The position numbers and the translations under genes are program-made. DNA of 43,735 nt from JAIOPA01 sp964655175 (GTDB taxonomy: Bacteria; Eisenbacteria; RBG-16-71-46): NCBI GenBank assembly GCA_964655175.1, contig CAZZLY010000019.1, forward strand, positions 1 to 43,735, read 5' to 3'. Below, piece by piece: positions 17,143 to 27,468 of this stretch (positions are counted from its first letter, which is position 1; each line of letters begins with the position of its first letter). The notes beneath the pieces were generated by a model. It had not been told where the DNA came from. It did not search any database and worked only from the letters and a program-made list of their open reading frames with translations.

Positions 17143-17406
17143 ATGGATGCGTCGCAACGTCGGACCCTGAGCCTCGCGGCCCACGCGGTGGCCGTGGTGC
17201 TGTTCGTGTTCTTCTTCGGGCGCGCGTTCTGGGAGTGGGCCTCGTGGTCCGAGGCCAAGGGCACGCTCGACTTCGGCCTTTTCAAGGTGACGTCGCGTCC
17301 GCCGTTCCCCAACGACGCGCGCAGCGTGCTGCTGGGGCTCGTCGCGCCCATCGTGCTCGTGGCGTGGGGCCGCATCGTGGATGCGAAGCGCCCCACGGTC
17401 TCCTGA
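17143..17406 (+). CDS. Small two-helix membrane protein
   Basis: The product is 87 residues with a GAGGAG ribosome site 7 nt before the ATG. It has two hydrophobic helices, about residues 12-28 (HAVAVVLFVFFFGRAFW) and about 62-80 (LLGLVAPIVLVAWGRIV), joined by a short polar loop (SEAKGTLDFGLFKVTSRPPF). It sits 17 nt after purH and 49 nt before guaA, and so is in the purine operon. I do not recognise the family. The frame is supported by the ribosome site, the hydrophobic pattern and the tight spacing. Confidence 0.75.
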   Translation: MDASQRRTLSLAAHAVAVVLFVFFFGRAFWEWASWSEAKGTLDFGLFKVTSRPPFPNDARSVLLGLVAPIVLVAWGRIVDAKRPTVS

Positions 17407-17455
17407 CCCTTCGTGTGATCCGTTCGTTCTCCCCACCTCCCGAGGAACGCCGTCC

Positions 17456-18997
17456 ATGGCTCGTGATTCCGTCCTGATCCTCGACTTCGGCAGTCAGTAC
17501 ACGCAGTTGATCGCGCGGCGCGTGCGCGAACTCGGGGTGTACTCCGAGGTGGTGCCGGGCACCACGCCGCTCGCCGCGATCCGTAAGGCCAAGCCGGCCG
17601 CGATCATCCTGTCGGGCTCGCCCTCGAGCGGTTACCGCGCCGAGTCGCCCATGCCGGATGCGGGGATCTACAAGCTGGGATTGCCGCTGCTGGGGATCTG
17701 CTACGGCTTCCAGGTCACCATGCAGCTCATGGGCGGACGCGTCGCCAAGGCCGACCGCCGCGAGTACGGCGCCGCGACGTTCATCCAGGACGGTCGCTCG
17801 CCGTTGTTCGCCGGGGTGCCCAAGCGCTTCAAGGCGTGGATGAGCCACGGCGACGAGGTGCAGGCGCTGCCCGCGGGGTGGGTGCGCGTGGCGCACACGA
17901 GCAACTGCGCGTTCGCCGCCGCGCGCCATCAGGACCAGCCGTACCACCTCATCCAATTCCATCCCGAGGTGGTGCACTCGCCCTACGGCAAGCAGGTGCT
18001 CGAGAACTTCCTGTTCCGCATCGCGAAGCTCGAGGCGGGCTGGTCCATGAAGGACTTCCTCAAGACCGCGGTGAAGGAGATCCGCGATCAGGTGGGGCCC
18101 AAGGGGCGCGTGCTGTGCGGCCTGTCGGGCGGCGTCGATTCGACCGTCGCGGCGACGCTCATTCATCGCGCGATCGGCGACCGGCTCACGTGCGTGCTCG
18201 TGGACCACGGCCTGCTGCGACTCGACGAGGCCGCCGAGGTCGAGCGCGAACTGGGTTCGCGTCGGCACCTGAACCTGCGCGTGGTGGATGCGCGCGCGCG
18301 GTTCCTTCGCAAGCTCGCCGGTGTCACCGACCCCGAGCGCAAGCGCAAGATCATCGGCGCCGAGTTCGTGAACGTGTTCGAGATCGAGGCCAAGCGCATC
18401 GGCAAGTTGGACTTCCTGGCGCAGGGCACGCTGTACCCGGACATCATCGAGTCGGCGTCGGCCGGGTTCGGGGCGCAGGTCATCAAGTCGCACCACAACG
18501 TGGGCGGCCTGCCATCTCGCATGCGCATGAAGCTGGTCGAGCCGCTGCGGCGGCTGTTCAAGGACGAGGTCCGTGCGCTGGGGCGCGAGCTCGGATTGCC
18601 TTCGCACCTGGTGGATCGCCACCCGTTCCCGGGACCGGGACTCGCGGTGCGCGTGCTCGGCGCGATCGAGGCGCACGACCTCGAGGTGCTGCGGCAGGCC
18701 GACGCGATCTTCATCGAGGAGCTGCGACGCGCGAAGTGGTACGACCGCACGTGGCAGGCGTTCGCGGTGCTGCTGCCCGTGTCGACCGTGGGCGTCAAGG
18801 GCGACGAGCGGTCCTACGAGAAGGTCGTGGCGCTGCGCGCGGTGAACTCGGTCGACGGCATGACCGCCGACTGGACGCGCCTGCCGCACGAGCTGCTGGG
18901 GCGCACCGCGAGCCGCATCGCCAACGAGGTGCGCGGCGTCAATCGCGTGGTGTACGACGTCACGAGCAAGCCGCCGGCCACGATCGAATGGGAGTGA
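17456..18997 (+). CDS. guaA: GMP synthase (glutamine-hydrolysing)
   Basis: The 513-residue product converts XMP to GMP with ATP and glutamine. The class I amidotransferase half (1-200) has DFGSQYTQLIARRVRELG, GICYG (nucleophile Cys near residue 82) and QFHPEV. The synthetase half has the PP-loop LSGGVDST (near 223), VDHGLLRLDE, KSHHNVGGLP and the dimerisation domain with HPFPGPGLAVR, ending in the conserved T-S-K-P-P-x-T-I-E-W-E. It is full length. The ATG follows a modest GAGG. Its 3' end overlaps the next gene by 10 nt. It extends the pathway from IMP to GMP; no guaB is present. Confidence 0.97.
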   Translation: MARDSVLILDFGSQYTQLIARRVRELGVYSEVVPGTTPLAAIRKAKPAAIILSGSPSSGYRAESPMPDAGIYKLGLPLLGICYGFQVTMQLMGGRVAKADRREYGAATFIQDGRSPLFAGVPKRFKAWMSHGDEVQALPAGWVRVAHTSNCAFAAARHQDQPYHLIQFHPEVVHSPYGKQVLENFLFRIAKLEAGWSMKDFLKTAVKEIRDQVGPKGRVLCGLSGGVDSTVAATLIHRAIGDRLTCVLVDHGLLRLDEAAEVERELGSRRHLNLRVVDARARFLRKLAGVTDPERKRKIIGAEFVNVFEIEAKRIGKLDFLAQGTLYPDIIESASAGFGAQVIKSHHNVGGLPSRMRMKLVEPLRRLFKDEVRALGRELGLPSHLVDRHPFPGPGLAVRVLGAIEAHDLEVLRQADAIFIEELRRAKWYDRTWQAFAVLLPVSTVGVKGDERSYEKVVALRAVNSVDGMTADWTRLPHELLGRTASRIANEVRGVNRVVYDVTSKPPATIEWE

Positions 18998-21057
18998 GCC
19001 CGCGCGCCAAGTCGTTGCTGCGTGGGTTCGCCTCGTGCGTGGTGCTCACGGCGGCGTGCGCGACCGTCGCGAACGCGGGTCCCGTCGTGCGCGTCACCCC
19101 GTCCGGCGTGGTGTGGGCCGGGGCGGCGCTCGACGGTGTGCCGCGCGAGCGCGCACCGCTCGCCGCGTGGCGTGAGGCCGCGCTCGATTCGGGACTCGTG
19201 GGGCTCGCGGTGCGCACCGCGCTCGCGGACTCGCTGGTCGCACGCGGTGACACGCTCGCCGCCGACACGTTGCTCGCCTCGCCCCGATTGGCGCGTTCGC
19301 TGTGGGGGTGGGACGCGCTCACCCGGCGCGCGGGCTACCGCCTCGCGCACGGCGACACGGCGGGGGCGGTGCGGTTGCTCGAAGCGCGCGACGACACGGG
19401 CTGGTCGCTCGCCGAGCAGGCCGCGTGGCGGGCACGACTGGCACCGTTGCGGTTGGCGATGCGCGACACGCTGGGCGGCGAGGCGCTCGCGCGCGAGGTG
19501 CTGGATCGCATGCCCACGCAGACGCCCGCCTCGCTCGAGGCGCTCACGTTGCTCACGGCTCTGGCGGCCGGGCGCGGCACCGCGTTCCCGACGTCGCTCG
19601 CCCGGCGCGCGGCCGAAGCGGAATGGGCCAACGGTCGGCGCGTCGAGGCGCTCACGCGACTGCAGAAGGTGGCGCGTTCGGCGGCGACGGAGGAGCGCGT
19701 GGTGGACGAGTTGCAGCGCGTGCGCTGGTGGCGCGAATGGCGTCGGCCGCGCACCGCGCTCGCGGCCTGCGACACCGCGTGGCGGTACGCGCGCGAGCCG
19801 CGCGATCGCGATGCGGTGCGACTCGAGCGCGCCCGCGCGCATCGCGACGCCGGGCAGACCGATTCGTCGCTCGCGACCTATCGTCGTCTCGCGCGCACCG
19901 CGCAGGAGCCGCGCGTGCGCATGACCGCGTGGTGGGAGGCGGCGCGCGAGGCGCAGGACCGCAGTCGTTGGGCCGAGGCGGCCACCGCGTTCGAGGCCGC
20001 CGACAGCGTGGGCCGCGAACTGTCCGAGGGGCGCGACCTCGTGCGCGACGCGGGCACGCTGGCGGGCCTCATGGAGTGGCTCGCGGGCCGACCCGACGAC
20101 GCGATCCGCCGCTGGCGACCGCGGCGGGATCGTCGGGCGCGTTTCTGGTTGGGCGTGGTGCTGCGACAGCGCGGCCTCGCCGAGGGCGATTCGATCCTGC
20201 GAGTCGAGTTCGCCGAGCGCCCGGGGTTCGACCTGTTGCAGGCGGCCGCGCGCGACACGCTGGGCCTGCCCGGCTGGCCCCGCACCGAGGCGCTGGCGCC
20301 GGCCGCGGACACGCTCGAGCCGCAGTTGGGGGACGCGTTGGCGCGGCTCGCGGGTCCACTCGCGCTGCCGGAGGCCGCCGCACGATTGGTGACCGCGCGC
20401 GACCGCGCCGATGCGCGCCTGCCGCGCGGGCCGCAGCGCATGTTCGCCTCGCACTCGTGGCGCGCGGTCGCGGTCGCGGCCTACACCGCGGGCGACCTCG
20501 CCGCCGCCACCCGCGCGGCCGATCGGGCGTTGCTCGCGCCGCTGCCCGACAGCGTCGCGTGGGGCTGGTTGCCGTGGGCGTACCCGCCCGCGTTCCGCGC
20601 GCAGGTGGCACGCGCCGCCGACGCGAATCGGGTCGAGCACGCGCTGCTGTGGGCGCTCGTGCGTCAGGAGAGTCGCTTCGATCCGCGCGCCGTCTCGCGC
20701 AGTCGCGCGCTGGGTCTGGCGCAGTTGTTGCCGGGCACCGCCGGGGACATGGCGCGCGAACTGCGCGAGAGCCTGCCGGTGGACACGCTCATGTTCGAGC
20801 CCGACCGCGCGCTGCGCTACGGGGCGCGCTATCTGCGCAAGCTGCTCGACCGGTTCGACGATCAGGTGCCGGTGGCGCTCACGGCCTACAACGCGGGCCC
20901 GGGCAAGGTGCGGCCCGACTGGCGCGAACTCATCGCGCGCGGCGGCGGCATGCTGTACACCGAGATGGCCGCCAACGCCGACACGCAGGACTACGTGCGG
21001 CGCATCCTGGGCTACCGGCAGGCGTATCGCGAGTTCCAACCCACGGTCGCACCCTGA
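18988..21057 (+). CDS. Soluble-lytic-transglycosylase-like protein (SLT domain)
   Basis: The 689-residue product begins with a signal peptide (LLRGFASCVVLTAACATVANA). A long Ala/Arg-rich helical region (about 40-530) with TPR-like pairs resembles the superhelical U and L domains of Slt70. The catalytic SLT domain is at the C-terminus (about 540-689): HALLWALVRQESRFDPRAV with the catalytic Glu, ALGLAQLLPGTA, LRYGARYLRKLLDRF and LTAYNAGPGKV. It should cleave peptidoglycan. ATG 18988 lies within the guaA end; a GTG at 18994 is an alternative. It is co-transcribed with guaA, though no functional link to purines is evident. Confidence 0.9.
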   Translation: MGVSPRAKSLLRGFASCVVLTAACATVANAGPVVRVTPSGVVWAGAALDGVPRERAPLAAWREAALDSGLVGLAVRTALADSLVARGDTLAADTLLASPRLARSLWGWDALTRRAGYRLAHGDTAGAVRLLEARDDTGWSLAEQAAWRARLAPLRLAMRDTLGGEALAREVLDRMPTQTPASLEALTLLTALAAGRGTAFPTSLARRAAEAEWANGRRVEALTRLQKVARSAATEERVVDELQRVRWWREWRRPRTALAACDTAWRYAREPRDRDAVRLERARAHRDAGQTDSSLATYRRLARTAQEPRVRMTAWWEAAREAQDRSRWAEAATAFEAADSVGRELSEGRDLVRDAGTLAGLMEWLAGRPDDAIRRWRPRRDRRARFWLGVVLRQRGLAEGDSILRVEFAERPGFDLLQAAARDTLGLPGWPRTEALAPAADTLEPQLGDALARLAGPLALPEAAARLVTARDRADARLPRGPQRMFASHSWRAVAVAAYTAGDLAAATRAADRALLAPLPDSVAWGWLPWAYPPAFRAQVARAADANRVEHALLWALVRQESRFDPRAVSRSRALGLAQLLPGTAGDMARELRESLPVDTLMFEPDRALRYGARYLRKLLDRFDDQVPVALTAYNAGPGKVRPDWRELIARGGGMLYTEMAANADTQDYVRRILGYRQAYREFQPTVAP

Positions 21058-21074
21058 GTCGTGCGCGGGTCTGG

Positions 21075-21080
21075 TAGGCT
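21075..21080 (+). promoter_or_regulatory. Candidate -10 element of a leaderless promoter
   Basis: TAGGCT lies 6 nt before the ATG at 21087, the same layout as at secA and purN. No convincing -35 is present (the equivalent position reads ACCCTG or CCCTGA). No Shine-Dalgarno precedes the gene. Confidence 0.4.
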
Positions 21081-21086
21081 GCGCAC

Positions 21087-21731
21087 ATGACGAACCCGGC
21101 CACGCCCGATCCGCTCGAACCGCTGCGTCGTCCGACGTGGCTGACCGAGGCCCGCCGCAAGGCGGTGCATCTGGCGTTCATCGTGCTGCCGCTCGAACTG
21201 CTGCTCGAGGTGCTGCCGTGGCCGCGCACGCATCGCGAGTTCCGGTTGCTGTTCGTGGCGCTCACCGCGGGCGCGATCGCGCTCGACGTGCTGCGCATCC
21301 ACGAGGCGCGCGTGCGCACGTTCTTCCGCCAGTTCTTCGGCGAGATGATCCGCGAGCACGAGCACATGAGTCTGCTCGGCTCCACGTACCTGCTGCTCGC
21401 CGCGCTCATCTCGGTGGAGGTGTTCCCGCAGCCCCTCGCGGCCGCCGCCCTCGGCTTCACCGTGCTGGGCGATGCAATGGGCGCACTGGTGGGCAAGGGG
21501 TGGGGGCGCCGTCGGATCTTCAACAAGTCGCTCGAGGGCGCGCTGGGTTGTCTGGTGGCCTGCCTCGTGTGGGCGGGGGTGGTGCACGTCGTCGCCGGGG
21601 TGTCGCTCGGGGTGCTCGTGGCCGGTGCGATCACGGCGACCGTGGTCGAGGTGCTGCCGATCCCGCTCGACGACAATCTGGGCATCACGCTGGCGGCCGG
21701 CTACGCCATGAAGCTGCTGGCGAGCGGGTGA
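21087..21731 (+). CDS. Diacylglycerol/polyprenol kinase-family membrane protein
   Basis: The 214-residue product is an integral membrane protein with about six hydrophobic helices. It starts with the typical TEARRKAVHLAFIVLPLELLL (RK-x-x-H motif). The core signature is LGDAMGALVGKGWGRR followed by NKSLEGALGCL, matching the GDxxAxxxGxxxG...KSxEG pattern of CTP-dependent dolichol, phytol and diacylglycerol kinases. VVEVLPIPLDDNLGITLAAG is the conserved acidic C-terminal helix region. The likely role is phosphorylation of an isoprenoid alcohol or diacylglycerol for lipid recycling; the exact substrate is not decidable. It seems to be a single gene with its own leaderless promoter. Confidence 0.85.
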   Translation: MTNPATPDPLEPLRRPTWLTEARRKAVHLAFIVLPLELLLEVLPWPRTHREFRLLFVALTAGAIALDVLRIHEARVRTFFRQFFGEMIREHEHMSLLGSTYLLLAALISVEVFPQPLAAAALGFTVLGDAMGALVGKGWGRRRIFNKSLEGALGCLVACLVWAGVVHVVAGVSLGVLVAGAITATVVEVLPIPLDDNLGITLAAGYAMKLLASG

Positions 21732-21836
21732 GCGGTTGCGGATGTCGCGTGTTTCGACGTTCTATTGGGTTGGTACGTGCAGCAGGTCATGCCATGCCGT
21801 ATTGATCGGCAGGTTCTCTGCTAGGAGGTGCTCGCG

Positions 21837-22277
21837 ATGCGCATGTTGGGCAAGAGGCAGCTCATGTTGATGGCCTTGGGTGCCATGCTCGGCATCGGTC
21901 TTGTTCTCTCGAACGGTTGTTCCAACAGCTCCGTCGAGCAATCCACACGCATCGAGTCCAATAGCGGCACGTCGAGGACGGGACGGCCCGATGCCGATCA
22001 GCTGGATAAAAACTTGGTTCGGGATGTGCGTGAACAGAACCGCGAGACTCTGGATGGCAGAGGGCGGATTCCCGCGGACTACGTGCCATCCCAAGAGGAC
22101 CTTGCATGGGCGGCTCAAGTCATGCGTTCGCAATACCGTGGTCTTTCTCCCGAGGATGCAGCCAAGTTGGCTGAGACGCCCGATCAGGTGTTATTGGAGA
22201 ATGCTGCTCGATTGAATGGCATCACGGTGGCTGAACTGGTTTACGCCATGAAGCAGCAGGGTGGGGTGGGGCAGTAG
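21837..22277 (+). CDS. Small AT-richer putative lipoprotein
   Basis: The 146-residue product starts with MRMLGKRQLMLMALGAMLGI and continues to LSNGC, a signal peptide with a slightly atypical lipobox and acylated Cys near residue 29. The rest is polar, with a predicted helical C-terminus (AAKLAETPDQVLLENAAR, GITVAELVYAMKQQ). An excellent AGGAGG lies 9 nt before the ATG. Base composition is visibly different: 33 of 60 bases at 22141-22200 are G or C, and AT-ending codons (TTA, GTT, AAT, TCT), rare elsewhere here, are frequent. This suggests recent acquisition or relaxed codon selection. The family is not recognised. No terminator was seen after it. Confidence 0.75.
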   Translation: MRMLGKRQLMLMALGAMLGIGLVLSNGCSNSSVEQSTRIESNSGTSRTGRPDADQLDKNLVRDVREQNRETLDGRGRIPADYVPSQEDLAWAAQVMRSQYRGLSPEDAAKLAETPDQVLLENAARLNGITVAELVYAMKQQGGVGQ

Positions 22278-22368
22278 GACGTCCGGTGTCTCCTCTAATG
22301 GGGGGCGCGCGCGGGGCTCATCCCGGGCCCGGGGCCCGCCGATAACGGTGGGGACGCTTCGTGCCCTC

Positions 22369-22578
22369 CCGGAGACCCGCATGCGCCCCGAACCCCGTGA
22401 TCATCGCGAGACCCTCGACGCCGNNNNNNNNNNNNNNNNNNNNNNNNNNNNNNNNNNNNNNNNNNNNNNNNNNNNNNNNNNNNNNNNNNNNNNNNNNNNN
22501 NNNNNNNNNNNNNNNNNNNNNNNCCGGAGACCCGCATGCGCCCCGAACCCCGTGATCATCGCGAGACCCTCGACGCCG
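22369..22578 (+). repeat. 55-bp direct repeat flanking an assembly gap
   Basis: Bases 22369-22423 and 22524-22578 are identical over 55 nt and abut the N run on either side. Both copies contain the start of the TPR gene (ATG at 22381 and at 22536). An exact overlap at both contig ends is the signature of unmerged contigs sharing a k-mer-sized end, not of a biological duplication. Confidence 0.85.
22424..22523. other. Assembly gap (100 N), probably artificial
   Basis: Exactly 100 N between two identical 55-bp sequences. Most likely no sequence is missing and the two ends should be merged. Confidence 0.85.
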
Positions 22579-23453
22579 CCCGCGCCCTGACCGCCGCCGG
22601 GCAGCCCGCGCAGGCGTTCGCGCTCGCGGCCGCCTGGCTCGCGGACGCCGCGCACGCCGCCGCGCCGCAGCCGGGCGCCACCGCGCTCGCCGAGGTCGCC
22701 CACGCGGCCGCGGCGGTCGGCGACGACGATCTGGCGATGCGTGCGCTCGACATGGCGCTGGCGTGGGTGGATTGGGCCGACCTGCGTTACACGCGCGGTG
22801 TGCTGCATGCGCGCCGCGGGGCGCTCGACGAGGCGCGCGCCGACCTCGACCGTGCGCTCGCGATCAATCCGCGCTACCGCGCCGCCGCGTTGGAGCGCGC
22901 GATGCTCGATGCCCGTGCGGGCCGCGTCGCCGACGCGATGACGGCGTTGCGCGCGTTCACGGGCGAGGAACTCGAGGCCGAGCGCCTGCGCGCCGGGCTC
23001 GAGCGGCTGCGCTCGCACGCCGTCGCGGACGCCGAAGCCTGGCTGCGGGATGCGGTCGGCGGGACCGACGATCGGGAACTCGCGGGCTGGCTCGCCGAGA
23101 TGCGGGAGTGTGTCGCCGCCGAGTCGCCGGAACGCGCCCTCGCCGTGCTGCGCCGAGCGGTCGCCGCGCGCCCCGGTTATCCCGATCTGCACGCCCTGCT
23201 CGGCGCCCACGAGCTGCGGGCGGGGCAGCTGGACGACGGCATCGCCTCGCTCACCGACGCCCTGTGCCTGAACCCCGACTTCCACGAGGCGCGCTACCAG
23301 TTGGCGCTCGGCTTGGAGGCCCGCGGCGAGCGGGATGCGGCACTGGCCGAGGTCACGACCCTGCTCGCGGCGAGTCCCGCCCACGTCGGCGCGGCCGCCC
23401 TGCGGGACCGCCTGAGCAGCCGCCGCCGTGCCCCGGCGGGAGGCCCCCGGTAG
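22536..23453 (+). CDS. Tetratricopeptide-repeat protein
   Basis: The 305-residue protein is made almost wholly of helical pairs. Clear TPR units are DLRYTRGVLHARRGALDEA then LDRALAINPRYRAAALE, and DLHALLGAHELRAGQLDDGI then ALCLNPDFHEARYQLALG. There is no signal peptide or membrane segment, so it is probably a cytoplasmic scaffold. The first 14 codons are duplicated upstream of the gap (22381-22423); the true gene begins once. A GGAGA lies 6 nt before the ATG. Its binding partner is unknown. Confidence 0.85.
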   Translation: MRPEPRDHRETLDAARALTAAGQPAQAFALAAAWLADAAHAAAPQPGATALAEVAHAAAAVGDDDLAMRALDMALAWVDWADLRYTRGVLHARRGALDEARADLDRALAINPRYRAAALERAMLDARAGRVADAMTALRAFTGEELEAERLRAGLERLRSHAVADAEAWLRDAVGGTDDRELAGWLAEMRECVAAESPERALAVLRRAVAARPGYPDLHALLGAHELRAGQLDDGIASLTDALCLNPDFHEARYQLALGLEARGERDAALAEVTTLLAASPAHVGAAALRDRLSSRRRAPAGGPR

Positions 23454-23466
23454 CCATCGGAAGCCC

Positions 23467-23496
23467 TTGACCCCGGGGGTCCGACAGGAGCAGCTT
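23467..23496 (+). promoter_or_regulatory. Candidate promoter for the cold-shock gene
   Basis: TTGACC (23467-23472), an 18-nt spacer and CAGCTT (23491-23496), a weak -10. This would leave a leader of about 46 nt before the ATG. Confidence 0.35.
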
Positions 23497-23548
23497 CGAC
23501 CTCGGGTCCGGGCTCCAGCGACCATCAGGTGTTCAGGGAGGGAGTTCC

Positions 23549-23755
23549 ATGGCGAACGGAACGGTGAAGTATTTCAACGACACGAAGGGGTATGGGTTCA
23601 TCACCCCGGAAGGTCAGCAGGAGAGCGACGTCTTCGTTCATTTCAGCGCGATCGAGAGTGATGGCTTCCGAACCCTCCACGAGGGCGACCGCGTCCAGTT
23701 CGAGATGATCCGCAGCACCCGTGGCACCGAAGCGACGCAGGTCCTGAAGCTCTAG
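23549..23755 (+). CDS. Cold-shock domain protein (CspA family)
   Basis: The 68-residue OB-fold protein binds single-stranded RNA and DNA. RNP1 is KGYGFI and RNP2 is VFVHFSAI; the start MANGTVKYFNDTKG and the length match the family closely. The ATG follows AGGGAGGG. It is monocistronic, with its own terminator 24 nt after the stop. AT content is higher than in the neighbouring genes, as is common for highly expressed csp genes. Confidence 0.95.
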   Translation: MANGTVKYFNDTKGYGFITPEGQQESDVFVHFSAIESDGFRTLHEGDRVQFEMIRSTRGTEATQVLKL

Positions 23756-23778
23756 TTCCACGCGCCCGTCGACCCCGC

Positions 23779-23820
23779 GCGGCCCGATGTCACGCATCGG
23801 GCCGCGTCGCTTTTCCCCCC
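23779..23820 (+). terminator. Intrinsic terminator of the cold-shock gene
   Basis: An 11-bp perfect stem (GCGGCCCGATG with its complement) and a 5-nt loop at 23779-23805, followed by GTCGCTTTTCCCCCC. This is the only hairpin here with a recognisable T-run. Confidence 0.85.
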
Positions 23821-23845
23821 GGCGGGAGGCGCCGCGAGGGGCGTG

Positions 23846-23930
23846 CCTCGCGCGTGCGCGCGCACGTGCGCGTCACGCGCGCGCGAGGGACGTGCGTTCC
23901 GACCGCAAGGGAAGCGGTCGCAACGCACGT
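23846..23930. other. Two strong hairpins upstream of secA
   Basis: The first arm pair is CCTCGCGCG (23846-23854) with its complement near 23880-23888, enclosing further alternating CG. The second is ACGTGCGTT-C-CGACCGC (23890-23906), a 7-nt loop AAGGGAA, and the exact complement to 23930, giving 16 base pairs around a single mismatch. The region lies between the csp terminator and the secA promoter, outside every gene. It may be a small structured RNA or a second terminator. No known RNA family was recognised. Confidence 0.4.
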
Positions 23931-23968
23931 CGCGGCCGGGCCGTCGCGACGCGGTCCGGGACCCCTGT

Positions 23969-23998
23969 TTGTGGGAACGGCGGTTCTGGTCCTATTCT
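23969..23998 (+). promoter_or_regulatory. Promoter for a leaderless secA mRNA
   Basis: TTGTGG (23969-23974), an 18-nt spacer and TATTCT (23993-23998), then 6 nt to the ATG at 24005. The predicted transcription start falls on the start codon, and no Shine-Dalgarno is present. The uvrC promoter uses the same -35 and spacing. Confidence 0.6.
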
Positions 23999-24004
23999 GG
24001 ACTC

Positions 24005-26988
<2,984 letters not shown>

Positions 26989-26992
<4 letters not shown>

Positions 26993-27468
26993 GCGCGCGC
27001 GAACCCGACGGCGCGCTGCGCGTCCTGCGACTGCTGGCGCGGCGCCTCGAGGAGTACCTCGACGGCGACGATCTGGCGCTCGAGACGCTCGCGGAGGCCC
27101 TCGAGGCCGAGGACTTCTCGGCCGACGACCTGCAGGGCGCGGTGCTGGGTCTGCGCGGACTCGCGCGACTGGAGCCGCCGGCCGAATGGCTCGCCGGTCG
27201 CGCCGGCCCGCACGCGCAGCGCGTGCTCTCGGCGGAAGAACGTGAGTCACTGACGACCGAGTCGTGGGGTTATCTGCTGGACCTGCGCACCCGGGGCACC
27301 CTCGACGCCGAGCAGTTCGAGCGCGTGGTGGAGGCCCTGACCTCGTTCGGCGAGCGGCCGGTCGAGATCGAACGCGCCCGCGAGGTCGCGGCGCGCGTGG
27401 CCCTCGATCCCGACGAGGCCTCACCCTTCATGGAGTCCCCCTATGGCGACCCGGAAGTCGCGCACTGA
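26989..27468 (+). CDS. smg: DUF494/Smg-family protein
   Basis: The 159-residue product matches the Smg layout of E. coli: an acidic helical N-terminus (ALRVLRLLARRLEEYL, EDFSADDLQGAVLGLRGLA), then RVLSAEERESLTTESWGYLL, which corresponds to the family's I/VxxxEExxxLxxxxxGFLL region, and a C-terminal helix (LDAEQFERVVEALTSFG). The function is unknown in any organism. In Proteobacteria smg lies beside dprA and a TopA-like zinc-finger gene; here it is directly before topA, supporting the call. The GTG start overlaps secA by 4 nt, and the end overlaps topA by 26 nt. Confidence 0.75.

Noticed and set aside
22322..22333. Palindrome CCCGGGCCCGGG as an operator or terminator
   Set aside because: Simple GC palindromes of this kind are expected by chance at this base composition; there is no T-run and no matching arrangement elsewhere.
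22381..22578. A duplicated gene start or mobile-element target-site duplication
   Set aside because: The two copies end exactly at the N run and have a k-mer-like length, which fits contig overlap better than biology.
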